The notes beneath the pieces are model-generated. The model had not been told where the DNA came from, did no database searches, and worked only from the letters and a program-made list of their open reading frames with translations. From NCBI GenBank assembly GCA_963575745.1, contig CAUYUJ010021037.1, positions 432,001-496,000 of the forward strand: a DNA stretch of 64,000 bases, written 5' to 3'. This DNA is from Prorocentrum cordatum (taxonomy: Eukaryota; Sar; Dinophyceae; Prorocentrales; Prorocentraceae). A program made the position numbers and the translations under genes. Of this stretch, positions 38,931 to 50,299 are shown one piece after another (position 1 is the first letter of the stretch; each line of letters starts with the position of its first letter).

Positions 38931-39612
38931 ATAGCACGACGTGGCGACGCCCCAAGGTGTGGGGGGGGGACTTCTGCCGCCCAAAACATCAACGACTCGG
39001 CACCGAATGTGTAATCACTTCCGATGTTTTTTGTTCGGGAGGCCATTTTCTAGATGTTGGGTCCTGTTTGGAAGGGCCGAAAATCATGCCGTGGCATGGC
39101 GCAGGAAATAATGACGCCAGCGTTGCAGTGGAAGCACGATCTGGGACGAGCGGAAGCGCGGAAATGAGGCCAGCGCCGCAGCGGGAGCACGATTCGGAAC
39201 GAGCGGAAGCCCGGAAATGAGGCCAGCGCTTCAGCGAAAGCAGCACTTTTGCTATCAAAAAATGGAAACGCGGAAATGAGGACGCGTAGCCTGACATAGC
39301 ATGGCTTGGCGACGACCCAAAGTGTGGATGGGTGGGGCTTCTGCGGCCCAAAACATCAAAGAATCGACACTGAATGTGGAATCACTTATGATGGCTTCTT
39401 CGGGAGGGTATTTTCTAGATTTTAGGTCCTATTTGGAAGGGCCGAAAATCATGCCGTGGCATGGCACAGGAAATAATGACGCCAGCGCTGCAGCAGGAGC
39501 ACGATTCGGAACGAGCGGAAGCGCGGAAATGAGGCCAGCGCCGCAGCGGGAGCACGATTCGGAATGAGCGGTAGCGCGAAAATGAGGCCAGCGCTTCAGC
39601 GAGAGCAACATT
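38931..39612. repeat. 361-bp tandem duplication
   Basis: The block from GACGTGGCGACGCCCCAAGG (38939) to the GAGCACGATTCGGAACGAGC region is repeated about 361 bp later (39300 onwards). It includes GGAAGGGCCGAAAATCATGC in both copies. Within each unit there are shorter 50-bp tandem blocks around GGAAATGAGGCCAGCGC. Confidence 0.75.
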
Positions 39613-39689
39613 TTGAAACAAAAAATTAGCCTGGCGAAGGACCCAACCATATGCAGTTGTGAATACCGCAATTGTGAATACCATCTTTG

Positions 39690-39906
39690 CCCGCGCTCCC
39701 TATGTGGCCACAGCTTCCCGCCGGAACCCGACATGCTCAGGAACACGTTCGTGGTCGTCTTCGCGGGCGCCGACGACGACACGGACGGCGTCCCTCTGAC
39801 CGAGGAGCAAAAGCGGAACAGGGCTTTGAGAGCCATGAGGGAGGAGGTGGCGTTGCACGTCGACACGGCGGAGTACGACGCCCAGGCGCGGTTGTTGAAG
39901 CAACAC
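39690..39906 (+). CDS. Unrecognised coding-like segment before a minisatellite
   Basis: The frame includes FVVVFAGADDDTDG, VPLTEEQKRNRALRAMREEV and ALHVDTAEYDAQARLLKQ. Its amino-acid mix is much more protein-like than its surroundings, and it is free of simple repeats. It runs straight into the 88-bp array, whose first unit contains GTGAGG, a possible splice donor. It could be an exon of a host gene whose intron holds the array, or a fragment. No family recognised. Confidence 0.3.
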
Positions 39907-42005
39907 ATATATGGGGCCACGATCCTCGTGAGGGGTGTGCCGCACTGGCCCAGGACCGCCATGCGAACCTTGCCACTGGCGCCTTCGCTGGAGCTCCTAT
40001 GGGGCCACGATCCTCGTGAGGATTGTGCCGAAATGCCCCGAGGCCGCCATGCGAACCCTGCCGCTGGAGCCTTCGGTGGAGCTCCTATGGGGCCACGATC
40101 CTCGTGAGGGGTGTGCCGACATGGCCCGAGGACGCCATGCGAACCCTGCAACTGGGGCCTGCGGTGGAGCTCCTTTTATGAGGCCACGATCCTCGTGAGG
40201 GGTGTCCCGAAAAGGCCAGAGGCCGCCGTGCGAACCCTGCCACTGGCGCCGTCGGTGGAGCTCCCTATGGGGCCACGATCCTCGTGAGCCGAAATGGCCA
40301 GAGGCCGCCGTGCGAACCCTGCCACTGGCGCCTTCGGCGGAGCTCCCTATGGGGCCACGATCCTCGTGACCGAAGTGCCCCGAGGCCGCCATGCGAACGC
40401 TGCCACTGGGGGTCTTCGGTGGAGCTCCCTATAGGGCCACGATCCTCGTGAGAGGTGTGCCGAAATGGCCCGAGGCCGCCATCTGTCACCTTGGAGCTAT
40501 CCCTGCCGACATTGCGAATCCTTCGGTGGAGCTCCCTATGGGGCCACGATCCTCGTGAGGGGTGTGCCGAAATGGCCCGAGGCCGCCATGCGAACCCTGC
40601 CACTGGGGCCAGTCGGTGGAGCTCCCTATGGGGCCACGATCCTCGTGAGGGGTGTGCCGACATGGCCCGAGGCCGCCATGCGAACCCTGCCACTGGGGGC
40701 CTTCGGTGGAGCTCCCTATGGGGCCACGATCCTCGTGAGGGGTGTGCCGAAATGGCCCGAGGCCGCCATGCGAACCCTGCCACTGGGGCCTTCGGTGGAG
40801 CTCCCTATGGGGCCACGATCCTCGTGAGGGGTGTGCCGAAATGGCCCGAGGCCGCCATGCGAACCCTGCCACTGGGCCTTCGGTGGAGCTCCCTATGGGG
40901 CCACGATCCTCGTGAGGGGTGTGCCGAAATGGCCCGGGGCCGCCATGCGAACCCTGCCACTGGGGCCTTCGGTGGAGCTCCCTATGGGGCCACGATCCTC
41001 GTGAGGGGTGTGCCGAAATGGCCCGAGGCCGCCATGCGAACCCTGCCACTGGGGGCAGTCGGTGGAGCTCCCTATGGGGCCACGATCCTCGTGAGGGGTG
41101 TGCCGAATGGCCCGAGGCCGCCATGCGAACCCTGCCACTAGGGCCTTCGGTGGAGCTCCCTATGGGGCCACGATCCTCGTGAGGGGTGTGCCGAAATGGC
41201 CCGAGGCCGCCATGCGAACCCTGCCACTGGCGCCTTCGGTGGAGCTCCCTATGGGGCCACGATCCTCGTGAGGGGTGTGCCGAAATGGCCCGAGGCCGCC
41301 ATGCGAACCCTGCCACTGGCGCCTTCGGTGGAGCTCCCTATGGGGCCACGATCCTCGTGAGGGGTGTGCCGAAATGGCCCGAGGCCGCCATGCGAACCCT
41401 GCCACGGAGCCTTCGGTGGAGCTCCCTATGGGGCCACGACTAGGGCCTTCGGTGGAGCTCCCTATGGGGCCACGATCCTCGGAGGGGTGTGCCGACCTCC
41501 GAGGCCGCCATGCGAACCCTGCCACTGGCGCCTTCGGTGGAGCTCCCTTTATAGGGCCACGATCCTCGTGAGGGGTGTGCCGAAATGGCCCGAGGCCGCC
41601 ATGCGAACCCTGCCACTGGCGCCTTCGGTGGAGCTCCCGGGGCCACGATCCTCGTGAGGGGTGTGCCGAAATGGCCCGAGGCCGCCATGCGAACCCTGCC
41701 ACTGGCGCCTTCGGTGGAGCTCCCTTATGGGTCTACGATCGTCGTGAGGGGTGTGCCGAAATGGCCCGAGGCCGCCATGCGAACCCTGCCACTGGCGCCT
41801 TCGGTGGAGCTCCCTATGGGGCCACGATCCTCGTGAGGGGTGTGCCGAAATGGCCCGAGGCCGCCATGCGAACCCTGCCACTGGCGCCTTCGGTGGAGCT
41901 CCCTATGGGGCCACGATCCTCGTGAGGGGTGTGCCGAAATGGCCCGAGGCCGCCATGCGAACCCTGCCACTGGGGCCTTCGGTGGAGCTCCCTATGGGGC
42001 TACGA
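39907..42005. repeat. Minisatellite of about 24 units of 88-89 bp
   Basis: Each unit contains GGGGCCACGATCCTCGTGAG, then GGGTGTGCCGAAATGGCCCG, AGGCCGCCATGCGAACCCTG and CCTTCGGTGGAGCTCC. The units are least alike at the left end (39930-40500) and nearly identical in the middle. Frames on both strands through it are repeat shadows. Confidence 0.9.
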
Positions 42006-42244
42006 AACGCTGTGCTGGGTGGGTGAAACGCAAGGAGGAGGGGGAGGAGGAGAGGAGGAGAGGAGACGCGGGCCACCGTCTCTTCAAAACGAGGACCCAA
42101 CACCACAGGATGGTTAGGAAAAAAGCTAAAACAACAACTCCCGGGAATCCTGTGCAAAAAACCATACGCGGATGGGGGCCGGACATTCCCAGGACGCCAC
42201 CAGGGGAGAGAGGAGAGTAGTATTCATACTGTGTAATTGAAGAG
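42006..42244. other. Spacer after the 88-bp array
   Basis: Contains the TTCAAAACGAGGACCCAACA block shared with 21065-21108. No gene recognised. Confidence 0.4.
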
Positions 42245-42470
42245 AACGGGGAGGCGAGGAGAAGGAGGAGGAGGAGGAGGGACAGAGGAGGGCGGGAGGA
42301 TGGAGGAGGGAGCGAGGAGGAGGGAGGGCGGACGGAGGGAGGAGGCGAGGAGGAGGGAGGGAGGCGAGGAGGAGGAGAAGCAGCAGGAGGGAGGAGGGGG
42401 GAGGAGGAGGAAGGGAGGGGAGGCAAAGGAGGAGGAGGAGAGGAAGAGGAGGAGGAGAAAGGGAACAGAG
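42245..42470. repeat. GGA purine tract
   Basis: About 220 bp of GGA-type words on the plus strand. Confidence 0.9.
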
Positions 42471-42625
42471 GAACGCCGCCGGGAGGGGCAGCGGCTCCCC
42501 ACGCGGCCGCAGCGCGCGACTGGGCCGCCAGCGCCGACTGGATGGAGCCGGCCAGGTCGGGCTCTAGCAACGCCCAGGCCTGGCTGGCTGCAGCTTTCTA
42601 GGGGCGCCGCTTACCCAGTGTCGCC
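42471..42625. other. Unique island between purine and pyrimidine tracts
   Basis: A 150-bp non-repetitive island; one plus frame reads HAAAARDWAASADWMEPARS before a stop. Its right edge (TTACCCAGTGTCGCCGCG) resembles 42990-43010 (TTGCCCAGTGGCGCTGCG). Both precede CTC arrays. Confidence 0.4.
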
Positions 42626-43175
42626 GCGCTCCACCTCCTCCTCCTCCTCCTCCTCCCTCCTCCTCCCTCCTCCTCTCCCTCCTCCTCCTCCTCCTCCTCC
42701 CTCCTCCTCCTCCTCCTCCTCCTCCTCCTCCTTCCTCCTCCTCCTCCCTCCTCCTCCTCCTCCTCCTTTTCCTCCTCCTGCTCGTTCTCCTTCTTTTCCT
42801 CTTTTCTCCTCCTCCTCCTCCTCCCGCTCCTCCTCTCCTCCTCCTCCTCCTCCTCCTCCTCCTCTCCTCTTCCTCCTCTCCGTCCTCCTCGTCCTCCTCC
42901 TCCTCCTCCTCATCCTCCTTGGGCCGTCTTGGGGCCTCTTCGGCGCTCTTGGGGCTGACTTGGGCTGAAAATTGCCGAAACTTGGGCCACCACTTGCCCA
43001 GTGGCGCTGCGTTCCTCCTCATGTTCCTCCTCTTCCTCCTCTTCCTCCTCCTCCTCGTCCTTCTTCCTCCTCCTCCTTGTCCTACTTATCCTCCTCTTCC
43101 TCTTTCTCTTCCACCTCCTCCTCCTCCTGTTCCTCCTCCTCCTCCTGCTCCTCCTCCTCCTCATCATCATACTTC
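42626..43175. repeat. CTC pyrimidine arrays at the 5' side of LINE-3
   Basis: Two CTC arrays (42630-42920 and 43010-43165), the second ending CATCATCAT. They are separated by a short TTGGGGC-type block (42918-42985) related to 51531-52260. Confidence 0.9.
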
Positions 43176-43197
43176 TCCGTCGCCATTTAGGCTCAAG
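43176..43197 (+). other. Spliced-leader relict at the 5' end of LINE-3
   Basis: TCCGTCGCCATTTAGGCTCA followed by AG matches 20 of 22 positions of the dinoflagellate leader. It lies exactly between the CTC/CAT array and the LINE-3 leader sequence, as at LINE-2. Confidence 0.88.
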
Positions 43198-43352
43198 GCT
43201 ATGTTTTCGCGGGCTGGGCCCGCATTGGCACAACTGGATACCACTATCCCGCGGCAGCTTTCAATCTCGTGTTGTGAGCTCCTGCTGGAGCGACCCCACC
43301 TGACACACACGCACACACACACACATACCAGGCAGAGGGACAGACTTGCTAC

Positions 43353-44700
43353 GTGGCTCGGCACCCCATGGCACCTGCGCGCCAAGATGGATACGTCATG
43401 TGCCACGCCTGCTCCTACAAGTGGAACTGGAAAGGCAAGGGGTCCTGCTCCTGGTGTGGAAAGGCCCTCTCGCCCTGGTCAGGCCGCCCGCCACCTCCAC
43501 TCGGGGCTTGGGAGGCCCGCCTTGCGGCCGCCGCCGCTGCCGAAGCCTCCGCGCCCCCGCCAGCTGAAGACTGGGAGCTCTGGTCATCCTGGCCCAAGTC
43601 GAGGCGGCCCCGCAACAGCAAGGGCAAGGGCAAAGGCAAGCAAGAGGTCTGGTGGACAGAAAAAACAAAGGCCAGGACTGCGGATCAGGCGTTACTTGAG
43701 CTTCAGAAGCTGTCCCCGCACATCGACAAGGCAGCCGTCGAGGCATCGAGCGGCAGATATCGCCCACCCCCCCCGCAGCCGCCGCAGAAGCCCGAGGGCC
43801 CCAACCAGAAGTACAGCCGCCTGCGGGCTGCGGAGCGAAGGGCTCGCAACAACCTGGAGCGCCTCCTCGACAACGAGGAGAGGAGAGGAAGCGGCCATCG
43901 GCGGACGCGGCCTACGAGCTGGCGGAGGCGCAGGCCCAGGCCCAGGAGGCGCTCGACGCTCCCCAGCTGGCACGCAAAGCGGGTCACTCGAAGGCCCCAG
44001 CGGCGGCTGCCGACAGCTCCATCTTCAACCGCACCAGCCTCCTCGAGAACGAGACCATCCGCATTGAAGCAGGCAAGGCCTTCGACCTTCAAGGTCTGGA
44101 GGTCGACGACAAGGACCGTGAAGCCTGGGACCAGCTGCAGAAGCGGTTGGCGGCGGAGCTCAGGACCAAGGTCATGGACCTCGTCGGCGTCACCGCCACC
44201 AACATCACCCACATGCGCAGCGAGGCCAACGCCCTTCGAGCTCGATTCGCCGCCGAGCGCCAGCGCGTCGATGCAGAGGGCCACGCCAGGCCCGCCACCG
44301 AAGCAGCAGACGCAGCATGCAAGCCAGCCCAGGCACCCGCCACCGTGACAGCCCCCCCCTGGCTCTGCCTCTGGTGGCGCTGCGGCCCCTGCGCCTACTG
44401 CCCCGCGGGCCACTGCGGCTGCCGCCGCGGCCGCTGCGACACCTGGCTGCGCTGCTGATATACCTGCCCTTGCTCGTCACAGAGACCCAGGACAGGGGAC
44501 AAGGCTCAGAAGCTCCTCTCCGTCCACGGGCGGTGACGGGGACGTGGGGGGGATTCGGCACCGCCACCTACAAGTACACGCGGCCACCGATTGAGACGGG
44601 GCGGCCACCGCCGGACTCCCACGGCGACCAGGAGCGCCACCCGGCCATCACGCACAGCATGGACGCCGACCTGGACCCGTTCGACGACCTGGACGCCTAG
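43353..44700 (+). pseudogene. LINE-3 ORF1: zinc-finger protein, frame-shifted
   Basis: Begins MARHPMAPARQDGYVMCHAC and carries the finger CHACSYKWNWKGKGSCSWC, the same C-x2-C-x11-C-x2-C spacing as LINE-2 ORF1. The frame shifts near 43880 (to SADAAYELAEAQAQAQEALD, then RTKVMDLVGVTATNITHMRS) and again in a C-rich run near 44350. It ends with an acidic tail (DADLDPFDDLDA) at 44700. It would be the RNA-binding partner of ORF2. At least two indels are needed to restore it, so it is a pseudogene. Confidence 0.7.
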
Positions 44701-44858
44701 TACGACGACATCCGAACAACTGGAATCAATTGCAGTTCCGCTCCGCCCGAGACGCTGTCCTCCGTAGGGGGCGATGAGACGGCTCACCGAGCCCTCGACG
44801 CACCTGCGTTGTTGGAACCAGGGGAGGGGGGGGGGGGCTTGGAAGCAGGCCCGCCCTG

Positions 44859-46020
44859 ATGCCACTCCGCCCGAGACGCTGTCCTCGGAAAGGGGGTGAT
44901 GAGACAGCCAACACCGTCGCCCACTCTGACAGGTTGGGCCCATGCGAGGCGCGGCCTGCATACAAGGGCGGTGGAAGCACGCCAGGTGCAGGCGGCATGG
45001 CCGACGCGAGTTCTGGCAGAGTCTGCGATGAGGCATCCGGCGGCGGCTCCATGCCAGCACGCTCAGGACCAGTATCTGGGGGCCCAGCTCTCGCTGAGCC
45101 AGCCGCCCAACCACCCAAGGATGGGAACCCGCCAGAAGACAGGAATGGTTGTCTGTGCGCCAGCCACCCCCAGGAGGGCCACCGGTCGGGCAACACGGCC
45201 AAGGTGTCCACGGACGTGATCGCAGTTCCCCCTGAAACTGGCGCTAGACCACCCCAGCGGGCCTCGGGCCTCTGCTACTCGAACATCGCCGAGTGGGGGC
45301 CGCAGGCGGCCAGATGGGTCGCCTCCAAAGGCAAACGCTACCAAATGCTGGCTCTTGTCGAGACGCACGCGGGCGCCTGCAAGGCCCACGAGACGGCCCC
45401 CACCTAGAGCAAGGACGACTGGCGAGTCTCCAAGTGCGACGCTCTCCCCACCATGCGCTCGGCCACGGGTGCCACAGGAGGAGAACTCATCCCCGCCCGC
45501 AAGCACGTCGCCTGCTCCACCTTCGACGGCCTGAGACACCAGGCTCAACAGATCTACGAGCAGGACCCCTGCTGCGGGCTCGCACCCACGATTTGGCACC
45601 ACAAGACGGGCAACATCGTGGCCCTGGCCTTCTACGTCGAGCCCCATGACACGATCGCTGGCCCCGTCCTGGAACGCCTCGCGGCCCTCGCTGCGTGATC
45701 CTCGGATAGTCGCGGGCGACTGGGACAAGAGCCCAGCCCTTCTGACCGCCTCGGGCTATCTGGAGGAGCGGGGGGCACCATCGTCACCCCGCCAGTCACG
45801 GAGACCTGCGACAAGGGCAAGGGCTCCCTCACCGACTACGTGGTCACCAAGAGCGGCTTCGAGGACTTCATCACGGTGCGCCCAGTGCACGGTGTACATT
45901 GGGGCACGCACTGCGGGCTAGAGATTGAGACAGGCGACGCGAACCCATGGTGGTACACATCACTTCGGCTACCCCGCCCGATGCCACGACCGCCTCGCCA
46001 CACCAAGCAGCCCGACCACA
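44859..46020 (+). pseudogene. LINE-3 ORF2 EEP endonuclease, broken
   Basis: EEP motifs spread over several frames: LCYSNIAEWGPQAARW (Asn), MLALVETHAG (Glu), an in-frame TAG at 45405-45407, then CCGLAPTIWHHKTGNIVALA in the same frame. Next come IVAGDWDKSPALL (Asn changed to Asp), SLTDYVVTKSGFED (Asp) and HWGTHCGLEIE (His) in shifted frames. Frame changes occur near 45700 and 45800. It would have nicked target DNA; here it is inactive because of the stops and shifts. Confidence 0.7.
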
Positions 46021-46356
46021 ACAGTAAATCCAGCCAACGACGACAATTGCGCCTTCAGCGACGGCGCCATGCGCTACAAGAGGAACTTAGAGACGCGTTC
46101 GACGATATCAACGAGACCCCTGAACCCCACGTCGGCACATCTACCCAAGGACTGCCCACTTCCCGACCCAAGCGTAGCTTATCTCGTCCCGCTGGATCTC
46201 TGGCAGGCTCAATGGGGCACTACCGCGACCTCGACAGCTGCCGCGAGCCCTTCTGCTTCTGCATCCAAAGCCTGAGCCGCCGCGATCCGACCCGCGAAGG
46301 CGTGGCCCCGCACGCCCCCGCGCGACCGCGCCCCGCAAGGAAAGGGGCCCTGCCGA

Positions 46357-46995
46357 GTGGGTTGCCGCGGGGACTCACTGGAGGACGCGCCCCGCCGCCG
46401 CAGTGCCCGCACATCGCAGACCACCAGCGCATCTCAAAGGAAGATGACTTGGAGTTTGCCGCCGCGCGTGCTACACCTGGAAAGGCAGTCGCAGGCTGAC
46501 GCAGTCAAGAAGGCCAACGCCGTTTGGGCCAACTGCTACGAACGCGCCCTCCTCGTCCACCATGGCATCTCTGATCAGGAACACCAGCTCTACGCCGGCA
46601 GGAGCGATCCAGTTTCCATTGCGCGGCGACGTGCAATACCCACGCCTGGCCGCACTCACATCAAGAACGAGGCTGCCGAGTGGTGGGCCATCACGCGTAC
46701 CCGCGCACACAAGGGCCTCGCCAACGTCAAGCAGAAGAAGCACCGCATCCTCATGGACGAAGTCGCCAGGCTCATCCAGGACAGGACTCCTGCGGTCAAC
46801 GGCCAGCGTGATCTCGTACTATCCAACGTAAGCGATGAAGATGTCATGGCCTGGACACGACGGGTCGCCAACTTCCAGCAGCTGGACGAAGACGAGACCT
46901 TCGAGCAACCGCGGTCGCTTGGGCAGGACGCGCAGCTGCTAGGGCCGCCCAGGACAAATGGCGCACCAAGCCTGGACTACTGCACAGACAAGTAA
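46357..46995 (+). pseudogene. LINE-3 ORF2 linker region
   Basis: The frame from about 46470 has protein character (AVWANCYERALLVHHGISDQ; EAAEWWAITRTRAHKG; HRILMDEVARLIQDRTPAV). It corresponds to the EEP-RT linker. The first part of the frame is not clearly coding. It ends in a TAA at 46993-46995, before the RT. Confidence 0.55.
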
Positions 46996-47129
46996 AGCCG
47001 CAGCTAGCCGACAAGCTCGAGGTCATCGACTCAGGCCGCGCCATCTCCGACCCTACCGATGTCATGCAGCACAAGACATACTACTGGAAGGCAGTCTGGT
47101 CTACCTAGGAGACGATCCAAGACGCACCT

Positions 47130-48421
47130 CGCGCGCTACAACGAGCACGGGAGAGGGCCGTGGAAGGGGTCCTGGCCCCCATAGAGCTCCAGCACCTCAT
47201 TCGCGTCTTGCGCAGCATGCCGCCCAACAAGGCGATGGGCGTGGACAGATGGGCCCCAGAGATCTTCTTCGCTTACCGGAGGAGGCCCTCGAGCAGTACG
47301 TCCGATTGCTCTACCTCATCGAGACGCAGGCCCTTTGGCCTCCGCAGGCGCACCTCACAATAGCGGCCATGGCTCCCAGGAAGCTCGGCGGTGATCGTGT
47401 CCTAGGCGTCCTGCCCAACATAGCTCGCACCTGGAGCCGCCGCTTGAGGGCGGGGCCATGCGATTGCTGGAAAGATGGGCTCCGCAATTTTTGGCGCGCG
47501 GCCATGGAGGGCCCCCCGGCTCTTGCTGCTGCGCTGCACAGAGTCTTCCTCGATGAGTCCGCCTGTAGCATGAATTGCAGAGTGGATGCGCTGTTCCTGG
47601 ACTTGGGGAAGTTCTACGACCACGCACAGCCCGGCAAGCATATCGCGGTTGGCCTCGACGAGGGCTTCCCCGCTATCGTGCTCTTGATGGGGCCCCAACT
47701 TTTCATGCCCCCCCGTGCCCTTCGCTCGCGCAGCTGGGTGGGCGACCCGATCCAGGCTCGGCAAGGGATTGCGGCTGGCTCGCCGAGGGGCGCCACTCTG
47801 GCCAGGCTCTTCCTGCCCCCGATACTCACTCATGCACGACGCCGAGCTGAGGCGGCCACCGCGTGGACCTTCGTCGACGACGCCGTGGCGAGGGCCGAGG
47901 GCACCGCCAAGACAATGCACCGAGCCATCCTGCAAGCTGGAGTTGCCCTCAATCAGGCCTTTGACAACGCCAAGTTGCCCGTCTCGTCCAAGAGCGCCCT
48001 TCTCGCCAACAACACCAAGGTTCGTACTTCCCGGGCGGGCAGGCATCGCAGGGCTGGACTGCCGCTTTCCACAGTCACGGAGGCCGCCGACCTCGGCATC
48101 GACACCAGCGCGGGCACGCGTCGAGCGCAGGCAGCTGGTCGCTGCCTAAGCACTCTGCTCGGGGCCAGCTTCGATGGCGCAGATCCAGGAGCCCAATCCC
48201 GGCTGCAACTACTTCGCGACTGGCTTCATTTCTGGCAGGATAACCCTCACCTTCACCTGCGCACACGACGTGCGCGGGCTCTCCCCAAGCCGAAGTTGGC
48301 CAGGGTCGGCCCGCGGATCTGGTCACGCGTCGCTGGACCCACTGGAGCTGCCATCGCCGCGCTGCTCGAGGCTGGATGGGAACCCCACCAAGCGGACCTC
48401 TCGCAAAGAGTGCGTGGATAA
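47130..48421 (+). pseudogene. LINE-3 ORF2 reverse transcriptase
   Basis: RT start MPPNKAMGVDRWAPEIF lies in one frame near 47217. The rest is in the next frame: VLGVLPNIARTWSRRLR, ALFLDLGKFYDHAQPGK (motif A), GIAAGSPRGATLARL (motif B), TAWTFVDDAVARAEG (motif C Asp pair), LPVSSKSALLANN and AADLGIDTSAG. The catalytic Asp residues are present. A frame change near 47280 and a stop at 48419-48421 break it. It is the same type of RT as LINE-2. Confidence 0.78.
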
Positions 48422-48715
48422 TATCTCGGGCAGCGCACGCTACCCACGGATGGAAGCGAGCTTGCCGACCTCGACGTGCAGACCATCCTCGACGATCTCG
48501 CAGAGGACTTGCAGGAAAGGCTCTGGCAGGACGCGGTTCGACATCTACACGGAGAGGGTCTCGAGCGGGGTGCTGACCTGCACGCCGTCCGAGCAGAGCA
48601 GCGTCGATTCCTGGCCAAATGAAAAATATCACCTTGGGCCCTCAATCTCTGCGTCGTCTCGGGAGGCCAATGGCCCAAGCACCGTCTCCAAGAGGCATGT
48701 TACGAGCTGAACACT

Positions 48716-49423
48716 GTGTGCGACCGATGTAGCTCTGGGCGAATTGAGGACTTGGTCAGCCGCGTCTGGCTTTGCGAGGCCAGCACATGTCCCGAAGTTG
48801 CGCGGTCTGCCCATCTGGCCCCGCGTGCGCTGGCCCGCCACGAGCATGACCCTGCCCTCTGGCTGAGAGGAGCCCCTCCCTTGTCCTCCACCTCCTCTTC
48901 CTTCGAGCCTTCGGGGGCGGGTGGGGAAATCGTCACCATTGGAGCCGACCCGGACAGTCTCTGGGAAGGCCACCACGGCACAGCCTCGGGACGCCTCTTC
49001 CTCTTCGGCGATGGCTCTGGAAGAGCCTTCTCGGACGATCCCAGAAGGAGGGGGTGTGGCTGGTCCGTCTTTTCGGCGCTGCCAGACGGTCCCGGCTCCT
49101 GGAAAGAGGGTCAAGGTCTATTCGGCCCCCCCGAGGGCCGTCGGCAGACAGTGCCGCGCTCGGAGCCCACGGCAGCCGCCATCGCTATCGAGCGCAACGT
49201 CGGACCCCTCACTTCTGTTACATATCACAAACCGTTGGTGAATGGCTGGCAGCAAGGCTGGGCCACACGAGCCCCTGCACCCTGGACTCGTAAGCTGAAG
49301 AACCCCGACGTTTGGGCTAGGATCCGCAGGGACTTGGAAGCTAAACCAGGTCGCAAAGTTGAGATCGATCGGGCCCTGTCCCATCTCGACGAGACTCCTG
49401 ATTTAATCACTAACCCGTTTTAA
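48716..49423 (+). pseudogene. LINE-3 ORF2 RNase H region, first part
   Basis: RNase H motifs: LFGDGSGRAFSDD (Asp), VPRSEPTAAAIAIE (Glu), VTYHKPLVNGW (the usual Asp of this motif is missing) and DRALSHLDETPDL (His). It ends at a TAA (49421-49423). In the same frame, directly after the stop, comes AGSALADARASQGAAF, the final AD motif of RNase H. The TAA is therefore a nonsense change within the domain. Confidence 0.7.
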
Positions 49424-50240
49424 GTTGCTGGCAGTGCACTGGCGGACGCCAGAGCCTCACAAGGAGCAGCTTTTTGGGACTCTCGCCGTGCTTGCCCTGC
49501 CCCCGACACCGACTCCATGGATGCCACTGCTGCCCTCGTTCGAGCCAAGTGTCGTGCTGTTATGCGTTCCCTCGGTCACGGCAAATCTCAGAGAGGGGAG
49601 CGCCACTCCACGGCCAGAGTCCCAGCCCCCTCGGCCCGCGCGTTGGCGCTCTCCCAATCTTCCCACACATTCGAGCGATGCCACCCAGAAGTGGCGTTGC
49701 GAAGTCTGTGCCCTCCTGGTTGATGATTGCAGAATCGAGGAGGTGGTCAGGACGACCTGCCCTGGGCCCCCTCCTGTCCCTGCACTCGAGACTAGAATGT
49801 TCGGGGGCGCGGTTGTGGTAGAAGCTGGCACCCGTGAGTTCCGATGCCTGGTGGCCCACGCGTCCCACCGTCTCCTGGAGATCCCGTGTGGGGCCCACGG
49901 CACTCTCCAGTTTCGCAGCCGCGCGGTGACCCCACCCCCAAGGGCCGTGAGGCCCTCGGTCGAATCCTGCGTGGCCTGCACCCCTCCCATAAGGGCCCAC
50001 CCAAAGTGGTTCCCGAAGCGGAGCACAGGAGCTCCGCCCAGAGGGCCCGTGAGAGGGCCCGAGGCGAGGGTAGGACGGAGGAGAGCGGCGGAGAGAGGCT
50101 GGAGCGCGGGGGTGAGGGGGAGGCCGCTCGCGCGCGCTGCGAGCGGCGCACGAGCGCGCGCGCGCGGCCGCGGCGTCCTCAATAACTGCGAGGACGGCCG
50201 CCCCCCCCCCCCGCGCCCCGCCCCCCCGCCGTCGGCGTAA
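49424..50240 (+). pseudogene. LINE-3 ORF2 C-terminal end and 3' region
   Basis: After the RNase H AD motif the frame drifts. In a neighbouring frame WRCEVCALLVDDCRIEEVV is followed by CPG, a Cys motif comparable to the C-terminal fingers of LINE-2. From about 49950 the sequence becomes GC-rich and low in complexity (CGCGCGCG and C runs near 50150-50230). The exact 3' end is not visible. Confidence 0.45.
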
Positions 50241-50299
50241 GCCCCTTCCCATTGTCCTTTCCCTTTTTCGGACGTACCGTGCCCATGGCACCCTCAACT

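Noticed and set aside
40455-41925. Overlapping ORFs on both strands of the 88-bp array
   Set aside because: Repeat shadows, with equal openness on both strands and frame slips at unit length changes.
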